Below, one piece after another: positions 1-11,406 of a DNA stretch of 64,000 nt. A model generated the notes under the pieces. The model was not told the origin of the DNA and made no database searches. It saw nothing but the letters and a program-made list of their open reading frames with translations. The DNA comes from Solanum dulcamara. Lineage: Eukaryota > Streptophyta > Magnoliopsida > Solanales > Solanaceae. The stretch lies in assembly GCF_947179165.1 (NCBI RefSeq), contig NC_077242.1, positions 37,011,097 through 37,075,096 of the forward strand, written 5' to 3'. The stretch's first letter is position 1; the number at the start of each line of letters is the position of its first letter. Position numbers and translations under genes: made by a program.

Positions 1-95
1 TGACTGATGATCAGCTGACGTAAAGCAGATTCCAGGTGCGAGAAGAATTCAAGAGGAATTTGGTTAATGGAATAAACATGCGGATCAAGGAACAA

Positions 96-808
96 GAACT
101 CAATATGGAAACATTACCATAGTTGCACAAAAGGAAAGAGCTTTGGATTTAGAAGAAGGCACACGTGAAGATTGAAACATTTATGAAAAAACAAGTCTGA
201 CTGGGAGTGGATTTTTTGACAAAGTTCCAATGGGCTTTGGAGAAGAAGACAAGGATTTCAACCATTACCTCTCCTATATAAAGCACCATATTGATGTCAT
301 TGAAGATGGACATACTTGCACATATCAACATTTATTCTTAGCAAATAGTAGTCATTGAGAGGAGTGCTTTGTGAGCAAGGGAGAATTTAAAGGTAACTAA
401 CGGTACACGAGAACCCATACTACGGAAAGGCTTAGTGGTACACTGGGTTGGAAGATAAGTTATTTACCTAGAGGTACAAGGATCAAGTCCCACTTGATGC
501 ATTTTTTTCTCCCTTCTTTAGTAGCACACCCATCTTTAAGAAATCGTAGATTCGCCTCTATTTGTAGGAGCAACTGTCAATGAAGAGAACCTATTCCTAA
601 GAAGCTATTGCTTTAGTTCTCGAGTTGCTTAGCTGATAGTTATTAATTGGTAACCTATTTTCATGTACGTTTTGTAATAGGTGTTTGTTCCTCGAGTTGT
701 AAAGGCTTTCAAAATTGTGGTAGAATCTTGAAAGGGACAGTTACAACTAGGAAGTGTAAGGTACTAAGGAGTTAGTCCCGTTGGTTTTAGCATTGTAACC
801 TAAAATTT
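96..808 (+). repeat. LTR-like direct repeat, left copy
   Basis: This segment recurs at 1801-2328 in the same orientation. Both begin GAACTCAA and end near GTAACCTAAAATTT. Each has a TATA-like or TATACAAA-like stretch (TATATAAAG at about 275 here). The pair brackets a LINE fragment, so the arrangement resembles two LTRs of a small element, or a duplication. Sequence after the right copy (about 2330-2460) reads like the end of a plant Copia-type LTR, but I see no primer site. The left copy is longer because of an insertion at 376-567. LTR identity is an inference; the direct repeat itself is plain. Confidence 0.6.
376..567 (+). mobile_element. SINE-like (tRNA-derived) insertion in left repeat copy
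   Basis: About 190 bp present in the left repeat copy and absent at the matching point of the right copy (near 2082). It has an A-box-like stretch TTAGTGGTACACTGG at 432-446 and a B-box-like GGATCAAGTCC at 480-490, the spacing expected for an internal RNA polymerase III promoter. Size, promoter boxes and the empty site fit a plant SINE of SolS/TS type. I could not define a target duplication or an A/T-rich tail with certainty, so boundaries are approximate. Confidence 0.45.
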
Positions 809-989
809 CTTAAACTTCAGTTACTGAAGAAAAAGCTCAAAGTCCATAAGCTATTCAAGTTGGTGAGAGAACAAGACGGGATTGGGAATAAATCGATGGA
901 CTCCGGGAAGCTTTGTTCCTACATTCTGCTCTCACTCAAAGGCATTCCTTCTGGAGTAAAGAAAAGTCCAGTGAGAATGTAACAGAAAG

Positions 990-1800
990 AATAGTCTGCT
1001 AAAAGAATTAACAAACCTAGATCATGTTCTTGACTCCAAAGAACTGACTGAGGAGGAGATGATGATAAGGGGAACAGACAACAGTAGTAGTAGAACTAGA
1101 CGACTTGGCCAAAAATGGGGAGCCAAGTTGGAGGAAAAATCTAGAGTTCTTTGGCTTCAACAGGGGCACAAAAATAATAGATTTTTCAAAAGGATGGCAA
1201 CAGCTCATAAGAGATACAATACTATTGATAGGTTGGTGGTAAGGAGAGAAGAAGCTCTAGAACCAGAGGGTATCAAGATGGCTATGGTAGACTTTTACAA
1301 AAACTTTACTCAGAATCTAAAGCATGGAGACCTACATTTGACTAAACAGACTGTCTGAAGATCACAAATGAAGAACAAGATTGGCTTCAAAGCCATTCAC
1401 AAAAACTGAGGTCTACCAGGGTATCACTCAATGTTCTCTAGATAGACCCCCAGGCCCAGATGGTTTCACAATGGGTTTTTACAAGTCTTGTTGGGAAGTT
1501 TTGAGAGAGGACTTGATGAGCTCTATTAGAATGAATTTTTTGAGAAGTCTTTTAATGCTACCTTAATAGCATTAATCCCTAAGAAGCATGGTGCAGAAGA
1601 ATTGAAAGACGTTAGGCCAATAAGCCTAATTGGGGGAGTTTATCAAATTATCTCTAAGTTGATCACAGAAAGATTGAAGACTGTCATGGACAAATTGGTA
1701 GATAAACATCAAATGGCATCCTTGAAGGGGAGACAAAGGTTAAATGCTCTTCTGGCCAATGAATTGGTGGTAGACTCAAAAGTGAAACAGAAGACTCCTG
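990..1800 (+). pseudogene. LINE reverse transcriptase fragment (N-terminal RT region)
   Basis: The frames read like the start of the RT domain of plant L1-type LINE ORF2. There is a KSRVLWLQQGHKNNRFF block (about 1138-1190, family form KSR.LWL..GDKN..FF), a PPGPDGFTMGFYKSCW block (about 1447-1496) and a LIPKKHG...LKDVRPISLIGGVYQIISK block (about 1570-1660). The reading frame breaks near 1358-1380 and again near 1560. The fragment stops at 1800, where the right repeat copy begins, so palm motifs such as F/YADD are missing. It is a decayed, doubly truncated piece that can no longer encode a working enzyme. Confidence 0.85.
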
Positions 1801-2328
1801 GAACTCAACGTGGAAGATTACCATAATTGCACAAAAGGAAAGAGTTTTGGGTTTAGGAGAAGTCACACGTGAAGGTCGAAACATGTAAGGAAACCAAGTC
1901 CAATAAGGATTTGATTTCTTGACCAAATTCCAATAGGTTTTGGAGCAAGAAGGCAAGAAAATATTCAACCATAACCTCTCTTATACAAAGCACCATATTG
2001 ATGTCATTGAAGATAGATGCTATTTGCACACATTAAGATTTATTCTTAGCAAATAGTAGTCATTGAGAGGAGTGCTTTGTGAGAGTCAACTATCAACGAA
2101 GAGAACATGTTCCTAAGAAGCTATTGCTTTAGTAGTCGAGTTGCTTAGTTGATAGATCCTGAATTGTAACCTATTTACTTTATACACATTTTGTAATAGA
2201 TGTTTGTTCCTCGAGTTGTAAAGGCTATCAAGATTGGGGTAGAATCTTGAAAAAGGTAGTTACAACTAGGAAGGGTAAGGGGTACTAAGGAGTTAGTCTT
2301 TTTGGTTATAGAGATGTAACCTAAAATT
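1801..2328 (+). repeat. LTR-like direct repeat, right copy
   Basis: Right partner of the 96-808 repeat. It lacks the roughly 190-bp SINE-like insertion and otherwise keeps the same order of blocks, including the shared CACCATATTGATGTCATTG region and the CTCGAGTTG region near 2210. Many point differences show that the duplication is old. Confidence 0.6.
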
Positions 2329-3206
2329 TTGGTCGAGTTTTGGTGGAGATTTTGAGCAAACTACGAGAGTAGGTCATGATTTTTCACTCTATTGATTAAG
2401 GAATTTTCCACAGTAAAATTTCTTATGTTAATTAGTTTCCAAACTTTACTTCTTGTGTTAGCTTAGTGCGATAGGTGGCACCATAAAATAACAACATGTC
2501 TATTTGACATTCTGATATATGTAAAAAAAAAAACAAGTTTCTTTAATTTCAATAATTTTGGATTTTATAGCCTGGAGGCCATCTTTTAGTAACTATAAAA
2601 AGATAAACAAGTTCAACTGTATGCAAGCTACTAAACCCAAAATTGTTCAGTTACCTCTCAATCCAGCCAGCCAAGAAAATGAAGCATTTCTGAAGATGAA
2701 GAAGAAAAATACTAACAGTAAATAGTCTTTAAAAAGCAAAATCGGCTATAGAACCCAACATAAAGTGAAGTGAAGCTTCCCTCTTCTCACAGCAGAAAAA
2801 GGATTACTTCGGTATCTGCATCAGTAAATGTCCTTTTTCAGTTCCATCGGAAATATACTTGTACTCGAAAGAAAGAAATAAAGGACACAATAGCATTTTC
2901 ATTTCTTCTGTACCGTCAGATGTAGCGTCATTATTTGGACGGAAAATCGATACTTTGAAAGCATTGATTACACAAATGCTCCCAAAATTTTGTCAAGGTG
3001 GTTGAATTTGAACAAAACAAAAGCTACTAAGTTTTTTTTTTTTGCAAGAAATGGCCAATGGGATAAAGGGAATGTTTGTCCTTTTAGCTTATTTTTATTA
3101 GGAAAAATTAGGCAAATATTACTACTATTATTTAATATAATTATAGTTTCATATAATTATGAATCGCATATACAGTTTAATGAAATTTGTTATTATACAA
3201 ATATGA
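2329..3206. other. AT-rich sequence without recognisable feature
   Basis: The first 130 bp look like a continuation of the LTR-like unit. The rest is AT-rich with homopolymer runs, for example T runs near 3030. Short open frames exist but show no family resemblance or composition shift. I see no gene. Confidence 0.5.
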
Positions 3207-3449
3207 GTTCATATACAAAATCTGATAGCGAATTTAGGGACAAACATACAAATCTTTAAAACAAATTTATATTTTTTTTTATATTTGTATATTTAAGGCT
3301 CATATACAAATTTGTGGGGAATCATATATAAATTTCTAAAGGTTTATATTTGTATATTTTGGGCTCGATTTGTATTTGTATATTTTGGGATCATATACAA
3401 ATTAGTGGGGATCATATACAAATCTCTAAAGGTTTGTATTTTTATACAA
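3207..3449 (+). repeat. Short direct-repeat cluster, unit about 60 bp
   Basis: Two clear copies start at about 3298 and 3388. Each runs from CATATACAAAT through GTGGGG and CATATA to CTAAAGGTTT and then TTGTAT. A more diverged copy starts near 3207, and a half unit ending TATATTTTGGG lies between the two clear copies. The cluster abuts the 5' truncation point of the LINE at about 3457. Confidence 0.7.
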
Positions 3450-3456
3450 AGCCAAT

Positions 3457-4424
3457 TTAGGGGCTCGTACATAAGGTTGATCAAGGACATGTACGAGGGT
3501 GCCAAAACCAGGGTAAGGACAGTAGGAGGGGACTCAGAACACTTTCCGGTGGTGATGGGGTTGCATCAAGGATCAGCCTTGAGTCCGTTTCTATTTGCCT
3601 TGGTGATGGATGTATTGACGCGACAAATTCAAGGTGAGGTGCCATGGTGTATGCTTTTTGCGGACGACATAGTCCTCATCGATGAGACTCGTAGCGGAGT
3701 TAACGCTAAGTTGGAAGATTGGAGACGCACCCTAGAGTCTAAAGGGTTTAAGCTGAGTAGGACCAAGACAGAGTACCTAGAGTGCCAGTTCAGTGAGACA
3801 CCTCAGGAGGTTGGCGCGGAAGTTAGGCTCGGGGACCAAGCCATCCAAAAGAAAAGTAGTTTTAAGTACCTTGGTTCTATAATGCAAGGTAACGGGGAGA
3901 TCGACGAGGATGTCACACATCGTATTGGGGCAGGATGGAGGAAATGGAGGCTCGCCTCTGGTGTGTTGTGTGACAAGAAGGTGCCACCACAACTTAAGGG
4001 CAAGTTCTACAAAGTGGTGGTTAGACCAGCTATGTTATACGGGGCGGAGTGTTGGCCAGTTAAGGTCTCCCACGTGCAAAAGATGAAAGTTGCCGAGATG
4101 AGAATGTTGAGATGGATGTGTGGGCATACTAGGAGCGACAGGATTAGAAATGAGGCTATTCGAGACAAGGTAGGAGTGGCCTCGGTGGAAGACAAGATGC
4201 GGGAGACACGACTGAGATGGTTTGGGCATGTGAAGAGGAGAGTCCCAGATGCACCAGTGCGGAGATGTGAGAGGTTGGCCATGGATGGTTTCAGAAGAGG
4301 TAGGGGTAGGCCGAAGAAATACTGGGGAGAGGTGATCAGACAGGACATGACGCATTTACGACTTATCGAGGACATGACCTTAGATAGGAGGGTGTGGAGG
4401 ACACACATTAGGGTTGAAGGCTAG
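3457..4424 (+). pseudogene. RTE-type LINE reverse transcriptase, 5'-truncated
   Basis: An open frame of about 320 codons homologous to the C-terminal half of the RTE-clade LINE ORF widespread in dicots. Visible landmarks are [18 protein letters not shown], the catalytic box FADD (codons 3657-3668), [18 protein letters not shown]...[13 protein letters not shown], the thumb/C-terminal block [10 protein letters not shown], and a basic [19 protein letters not shown] tail, ending at TAG 4422-4424. The N-terminal endonuclease and early RT motifs are absent, typical of 5' truncation during target-primed reverse transcription. The frame is still free of stops, so the insertion is younger than its neighbours. 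The frame extends upstream into the direct-repeat cluster by chance. Family identification is strong; function is lost. Confidence 0.93.
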
Positions 4425-4717
4425 CACATAGTGGCATTTCTCCCCCTTATCCGTAGGCGTATTGATGCACTATGATCCCTTGTACTTTGATTTATGATAT
4501 TTATGTTACTATCTAATAATACTTACTGCTTTTTGTGCTTTGATTATTTCATTATATATTTATCTACTTTTAATATTCTTGTCTGACCTTTTTTATGCTT
4601 CTATTGAGCCGAGGGTCTTTCGGAAACAGCCGTCCTACATTGGTAGGAGTCAGGTCTGCGTACACTTTACCCTCCCCAGACCCTACGATGTGGGATTTCA
4701 CTGGGTTGTTGTTGTTA
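4425..4717 (+). mobile_element. 3' UTR and (GTT)n tail of the RTE LINE
   Basis: This follows the LINE stop directly. The stretch from about 4610 to 4704 (GGGTCTTTCGGAAACAGCC, then a CCCTCCCCAGACCC block) is the conserved RTE tail also borrowed by the plant Au SINE family, and it ends in four GTT units at 4705-4716. A simple-repeat end instead of poly(A) is characteristic of RTE elements. I could not identify a convincing target-site duplication. Confidence 0.85.
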
Positions 4718-4973
4718 ATCTTTTAAAAAAAGTCAAATTTGTATAATGCAGTGAGATAGACAAACGAAAAAGTATAATTTGTAAAATGCAGCGAGATATA
4801 AAAACAGAAATTGACATAGCAATTAGAACTATAGCTATGAAACGTAATTAGGTAAACTGTAGGTAAGGAGTCAATTATATTTCAAGTCTATACTATTTTT
4901 GAAAGTTCCTCCCTTTTATTATTGTGACTTAAAATTAAGTGTTTAAAATCACTTCTTTTGGATTTACCCTAAT

Positions 4974-5424
4974 ACTATAAATAGGAGCGGCTCAACGTAA
5001 TCGAAGGTCTACAGCGAAATTTCAATTAGAAGTTTAAAATCAAAACAAACTTTATATGTATTTATTTAAAATTTATTGTTCTTACACTTATTAAATGCAA
5101 ATTATTGCTTAATATTTGTTATAAATAATTTCTTTGATCTTTTTTAATTATTAGTTTTAGATAAGATTTTATCAATTCAACATTGAAAAATATCTTTTCA
5201 CTGAGGTAATTGCTATATGAATTGTTAACATAATTCTATAAGTAATAAGTTGACAAATTTTAAATAATAGGAATTAGAAAAGAATGGTGTTAAAGAGACT
5301 AAAATAATCAATTTTTTCTATGAAAAAATTAACACATAATTTATTCTTGGTAAAAATTTGAGGGGGGCCCCTACTAAGTTATATGTCTTAATTATCAAAG
5401 CATAGAGCCGGCCCTGACTACAAA
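4974..5424. mobile_element. hAT-type MITE with 8-bp target-site duplication
   Basis: The element is 4982-5416 (435 bp). Its left end TAGGAGCGGCTCAACG matches the reverse complement of its right end, CAGGGCCGGCTCTATG, as imperfect terminal inverted repeats of about 16 bp (11 matches). Flanking octamers are ACTATAAA (4974-4981) and ACTACAAA (5417-5424), identical at 7 of 8 positions. Eight-bp duplications and CAGGG-like ends are the hAT signature. The interior is AT-rich and non-coding, so it is non-autonomous. Confidence 0.85.
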
Positions 5425-6400
5425 AATGTGTAAATATGCCTAAAGTAAGTCAATCCAAACTGGCTCATAATAATCTCTTTCATTCTCGGATGAAAATTGA
5501 TTTAAGAAATTACTTCATTTTTATGCTAATTAGTACTTCGGCACGTGCATTGCTAGTGTATGTCAATTCTTGTTATATACTATTTTATAGAATAATTTAA
5601 ATATTAATAAAAACAAAGCTTTGAATAAAATATTTCTCTTAAAAATCTTCCTCAAATATTTTTGTGTAAGAATATACACGTATGGGGTAAAATTTGGGCT
5701 CGATATATGGATGAATTAGGTAGAGACACGTGGTGAATAAGATATGTCAGATGTGAGTCAGAGACCAGTACCACAATGTGAGCCCATTTAGCTCCGGAGG
5801 CGAGACACTGGATACAAGACACATACAAGAAAAGATAAGGTTCAGAGTTTAGCCATTACAAAAGAATTTGTGATTGTCACCAACTATTACGCAGTCGCTA
5901 TAACACGTAGTTAACGAATTTCATGAGAGATTGGTTTGCGGATCTTATTCTTGTAACGTAACTATATAGTGTCTTACTTTCTTGTTGGAGAGCATCTAAT
6001 TTTATCACATTCACGAGTGATATACTTACATTTTGCAATCTCAAGTTCTCTAGTGTTGAAATACAAAACTGCTCAACATCTTCTTTCAGTGACAATGCCC
6101 TCTAGTTACATCAAGATTCATGTTAATTTAATTATTTAATTCCATTATTGTTGTCTAATTCTTTGGTTATTGCTTAAAATTCTTTCATGGAATACATTTC
6201 GTAGGCAAGTTAGTTCATCATTAACTAATTGTTTTGTCATGTCAATATGTGTTTCCTTAAGTCATGTGTATAAATTTAACAGTAACGATTTAATGGTAAA
6301 TGGTTTATCGCCCACTATAGAGATTGGACAATTGTAACCTACTAATTTTCCTTTTCACTAACTTGTTTGGGTTTAGTTTACAAGGAAAATTCATCACAGT
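5425..6400 (+). other. Non-coding stretch, possibly an old retroelement LTR
   Basis: No gene is visible. The segment ends with an AATTCATCACA-like block and a weakly primer-site-like stretch just before ATGAGCAGTC (about 6420), a layout seen in Tat-lineage retrotransposons. The short minus-strand frame at 5898-6095 resembles nothing I know. Assignment as an LTR is a guess from position. Confidence 0.25.
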
Positions 6401-7063
6401 TATAGCTAATAGTGGAGGCAATGAGCAGTCAAACGTCAATTAAAAAAATAAAGGTTTTTTTCCTAAACAATGACCAGATGTCTCTCAGCCCTCAAAGTGA
6501 ACTCTCAATCGGGAACGAAGCCCGCATGGTGAAGGGACCAAAACCCTTGTGAAAAGTATAATAAGTGGACTAGAAGGAGTTAGAATCTCAATGACATGGA
6601 TGATTATGAGGATGATGGCTATATGAGTAGGATGAGTGATGATCGTGGAAATAACAAAAAAATTAGAGGAAACGGTGAGGATCTTAACGACTCAACAAGG
6701 TGAAATAATGGAGCACCTTGCGGGGCAAGACGATAATATGGTTTAGCTCTGGCCAGCAGTAACAACATTTTCCAACAACTTGAATCCTAATACCTCAGCA
6801 CCACCCAATTAGGTTTCGGCATGAGGGGTCTTGTTTGTTGACGAAAATGCTTCAAGATGGGAAATATGGCCGAAAGATGACAAAATCAATGGTTCCAAAA
6901 GTGCACTTAGGAGCGAAAATGCGCCGGTAGATCCTTTCAATGTCAAATTCTTGAAATGTGTGAAATAAATTCACCACAAGATGGATCAAATCTCAGAGTC
7001 CCGTTTGGTTCTCAAAGGGTCCGATTCAAATAAGTACATCCAAATCCCATATAAGTCAAGTAT
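6401..7063 (+). pseudogene. Degraded gag-like stretch (uncertain)
   Basis: A stop-riddled region with short runs that read like the polar N-terminal part of a retrotransposon gag. It lies directly upstream of a reverse-oriented LTR at 7064. I cannot name a conserved domain. It may be leader sequence of the same lost element as 5425-6400. Confidence 0.25.
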
Positions 7064-8152
7064 TGACACGGCCCAAGCTAGGCTCTTGGTATGACACGAC
7101 AATTAGAATCCTGAAAGACTCCAACCAAGCCCCTTAGCATATCATACATGAGCATACATAAGCTAAATGAAGCAATAAGATTAAATCAAGTGTGGAAATA
7201 AAGTCATAACATGAATATATCAATGAAGAGGAAAATCAACGTCGAAGGAACACGACAATATAGACTTCATGAACATCTAACATGCCTCTACTAATCTAGA
7301 TGGGGGCATAATACAAGCTCCTAGATCACCCAAAGTATAAAAAGTAATGTCATAGAAAGAAATATAAACTCATGTTGGTTGCGTCCTCGAAGAATGAGGA
7401 CTCACCAATCAAGTATCACAGCTAAGTAATCAAATCTAGTCACGAGCGGAAGGATAGGAGTGATGATCGCCAGACCCTATATTATGATACAATGTAGGCA
7501 AAAGTATGTGTTAATACATGGAATGCACTAAGTATGTGAGAAGCATGCATGAACAATGATAATCAGACATAAACAATATGAACATGGAATGCATGACCAA
7601 TATCTTAAAAACATGAGTAAATCTTGAAAATATTTGAATATCATAATCATATGGTCAATGCATCATAAACATCATGAGAACTTATACCATCATATATACC
7701 TTTGTGGCATACAACCTTTAACTGACATATAAGACCATGCGAGCTATAATATGGAATTCGATGTAACTCTCACATTGAGAAGAGAGAGGTTGCTTGCCTA
7801 GGTAGACTCCGTAAGAACTATCATAACTTGAGCTATTTGATTCACTAGCTAGGACATTAATACAAACCTACGTAGACAACTTAGTTAGGGAGGTTGCTAT
7901 TAGAGAGTGAGAAAATTATATTTAAAATTAGTCAATACAAATTTGAATCTACATACTTTTAGTTTGTTATAATCAATGAACATGCTTAGTTTAGCACCAT
8001 TCACAGTTGACTCTCAACTTCAGCTCTAATCTGAGGATGGAAAGAAAGAAGGCATTGATTACAAGTGAGATATCCAAGAGAAAAAGGGGAGATGTTTACT
8101 CACTTAAGACCGTTCGTGATTCCCACCCGTAAATCACTTCACGAAGGAGCCT
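7064..8152 (-). repeat. Ty3-gypsy LTR fragment, reverse
   Basis: The plus strand starts TGACACGGCCC, the reverse complement of a CA-ending LTR 3' end. It contains the stem-loop series seen in the other LTRs here: GTCCTC/GAGGAC arms (7383-7401), a CCTACATT-type stem near 7475-7498 and a TTAG...TAA stem near 7512-7535. The remaining 5' part of the LTR would lie to the right but is interrupted by the solo LTR at 8153. Tekay/Del-like assignment is inferred from similarity to the LTR at 35382-37200, which precedes a recognisable gag. Confidence 0.65.
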
Positions 8153-10455
8153 TGTCACGACCCAAACCCGTAGTCCATGACGGATGCTCGAATTGGACAC
8201 TCGCATATACCCCTGCTAACTATAAGTAAACTTGTCCCCTGTTTGAGTTATAATGTATCAACAGGCACGATAACATATAAGCCGATGAGGCTATCATAAC
8301 ATATAGGGTCATCCCATACTAAAACCCGCACGAGCCGACAAGGCTGTCATGACAAAAGAGACGTCCCAAAACATTCGTTTTATAGGCACAACTGCACATA
8401 CATATATATACAACCCACATACATGTCCACCGACCTCTAAAAGTAAGAACAGTAACATAAGGTGGGACAGGGCCCCAACCATACCCGTAAACAAATAACT
8501 ACATACATCAAGAGTTAGTATCAAAATCTAGTGGGACTCCTATGATGGCAGATTCCCAAAGAGTGTATCTGTACCTGTAGGCATGAAATGCAGCCCCCCT
8601 GAGAAAGGAGGGTCAGTACGACATATGTACTGAGTATGTAAAGCATAACATAGTATAACTGGGAGCATTTTTGAAATAGAGAGTCGGGAGATGTCGGTGT
8701 TACTTAAGGAACCACTGTACCTGTACTTGTGAATCATACAAAAACAAAATACATGCTCATATAATACAATATAGCCAGCCCCTTCCGGGACTCGGTGAAT
8801 CATATCTATAGGACCAACATAGGGCCCGGCGCCATCATCACCTTATCACATAACATAATCATACATATATATATACATACGTACTCGGCCCTCTAGTGAG
8901 GGACTCGGTGAATTGTTCATGTCATTGCATTATCACATTCTCATATAACCACGTTCTCTCGTCGTCTTTTGAACCTATTTAACATGAAGCAATACTAAGG
9001 TTAATAACCTTTCACTTTCCAATTTCCAACTCTACAACTAAGTATCCATAGGAATCATTTCCTTATCCATTTCCCTCGACTAGTTTATTACTAGTTTCGA
9101 AGTTGGCGGAAATCAAGCAGCATCTCCCCTGTAACTTGCCCTATCCCAATTCTAATCTTGGCATCCATATTACCAAAAACAACCGTCAGCTATATATACA
9201 AGTAAATCACTTCAACATTACACAATACAACCTTCAACCAACTCGCTCAAAACTACAATACCAAAATAGAGTTTTTAATCTTTATTTCGTAAAACCTTTA
9301 ACCATACAAAATAGAGCATCGTGTGGATGTAACCATCAGAACCCATACCCTTTTTACAACATTTTACATCCCTTCAACACCCAACCAACCCAGATGCAAC
9401 TGCAACACCCCAATACAACACTACTCGACTTCGATTTACCTCTAACGACTTCAATTTAGTTTGTTTCTAACGTCAAGTATCCTTATATAATTTTTCCACT
9501 TCCATCCTCATTTAAGACATTTATTATACTGTATAACAACATCATAAACTCCTATTTAAAAGGGAAAGCCTTACCTTGCCCGAAACTCGCCAAAACTCGC
9601 CTCGGAAGCTCTTTTAGCGCGACTGAAACTTCGTGGCTGTTTGTTATCCTTTTGGTGCTGCTCCAAACCATAAATTTACATTAATAACATCTTCATACCC
9701 TCATGGTATACCCTAGATAATTAATTCATGGAACAAAATCGAAGAGCTTATTTTTTTGGCTCCAAATCCGTGGCTCCCTCTCTCAAGCTTAAGGTTTCTC
9801 TTTTCTCTTTTTTTCTAGAATTTTCTTGATAAGGATGAACTAAAGGATAAATATGAAGCTAATGAATCATAATATATATATATAGTCCACCTTAGGGAGT
9901 GACACGTGTCAGCCCCTATGTGGTGACACGTGTCAAGCCCTCATAGGGCCACACACTTCCTCCTCCCACCATAGGCTGCCACGTGGCAGGTGGGGTTCAC
10001 CCTCTTGCTTCAACTGCTGCCATATGGCACTTCCAGCTGCTTCCATGTGGCACTCTCTCTTACTTCTATGTGTCACGTTTTCCCCCTCGTGGGTTCGTAA
10101 TCTTGTTTTACTTTACGAACCTATGTAATCCTTTCTACGTAAGCTTGGTATGAACTCAAGTATCTTAAGAATGTAAGATTTTTAAGTTGGTAGCTTACGT
10201 ATGTAAGTCGAGTAAAGACTCATTACTTGGCCTCCAACTTCTTTCGGATTCTTATAATCATATTTCCAATCTTCCCTTCTATGGGGTGTCACATTCTCCC
10301 TTCCTCAGAGTTGTCTGGTAGCGTTATAGATTATCCGGCTCACATGCTGACTCCCAAGAAGCTTAAGAACCTTTCAAGAAACCTAAGAGCCTTTCAAGAA
10401 ACTTAAGAAGCTTAAGAACCTTTCAAGGTACAAAAGTACGGGGTATAACAAGCCT
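8148..10455 (-). mobile_element. Solo LTR, family B, with 5-bp target duplication
   Basis: The LTR itself is 8153-10450 (2,298 bp), read on the minus strand from TGTTATACCCCGTAC to GGGTCGTGACA. It is flanked by identical AGCCT pentamers (8148-8152 and 10451-10455), and no internal region is present, so it is a solo LTR left by recombination between two LTRs. A longer forward copy lies at 59477-62929. It carries a TATA-like run on the minus strand near 9872-9888, with G-box palindromes upstream of it in transcription order. Its Ty3-gypsy assignment rests on the TG...CA ends, the 5-bp duplication and similarity of layout. Confidence 0.9.
9900..10029. promoter_or_regulatory. Cluster of G-box-like palindromes in family B LTR
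   Basis: Perfect 12-bp palindromes TGACACGTGTCA at 9900-9911 and 9924-9935, TGCCACGTGGCA at 9977-9988 and TGCCATATGGCA at 10018-10029. Three contain CACGTG, the core bound by plant bZIP and bHLH factors. They lie immediately upstream of the minus-strand TATA-like run (about 9872-9888), the place for an LTR enhancer. Protein binding is inferred. Confidence 0.7.
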
Positions 10456-10807
<352 letters not shown>

Positions 10808-10863
10808 AATAGTGTCTACTATCCCTAGATTTTGATAATCCTAAAATTTGTCAACCGCCCTCT

Positions 10864-11406
10864 TTGCATGTGACCACAACAACCACTTCCTCAGAAGTTA
10901 TCAAGCCTCAACTAATGACAACTATGCCCCAAGATTATGCATCAAAGTTGTGCCCCAATCCCATACATGTTAAACCTATCCCAATGGGACCTATTGTGTA
11001 TCTATATGGAGAGCCTAAAGTCATATGTGATGAAGAGAAAGTTATACAGATGATATATAAAGAAAAGTTATAATACACAGTTATTGGTAAATTTTTATAT
11101 GGTATGCTTGAAATTAAAGAACTGAGAAAGATGGTCCCAAAGCAATGTAAGCTCAAATAAGAATGAACATTGTTGTGTTAAGCAACCATTATGTTCTAAT
11201 TAGAAAAAAATTTAGAGGATTATGTCAACCTGATTTTTATTTGACTCAAGGAAATGGTAATATCCCATACACACCTTAAAGTGGGATCCAATGTTTGATC
11301 ATGAGAAGGAAACAATGACAATTGTTGCTTGGATTTCATTCCCAGCACTCCCACCAAATTTATCTATGAAAGAAGTGTTTTCTCATTGATTGCGGCTATA
11401 GGAAAA
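10864..11406 (+). pseudogene. LINE ORF1 fragment, DUF4283-like domain
   Basis: Frames read CDEEKVIQMIYKEKL, then VIGKF.YGM.EI.ELRKMVPKQCKLK and, in other frames, an EDYVNL block and a W.SFPALPP-like block. This is the order of the DUF4283 RNA-binding domain of plant L1-type LINE ORF1 or related zinc-knuckle proteins. Stops and frameshifts interrupt it. It is cut at 11406, where a TG-starting LTR begins, so the LTR probably landed inside the LINE. Confidence 0.72.

Noticed and set aside
432..490. Possible tRNA gene
   Set aside because: A- and B-box-like stretches occur, but no acceptor stem or anticodon arm can be folded; SINE-like origin fits better.
4007..4408. Long minus-strand open frames opposite the RTE LINE
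   Set aside because: They mirror the conserved plus-strand RT frame and have no resemblance to a protein family.
5898..6095. 65-codon minus-strand frame, considered as a copia gag remnant
   Set aside because: Too short and without a diagnostic motif.
9103..9459. 118-codon plus-strand open frame
   Set aside because: It lies antisense inside the family B solo LTR and has no recognisable domain.
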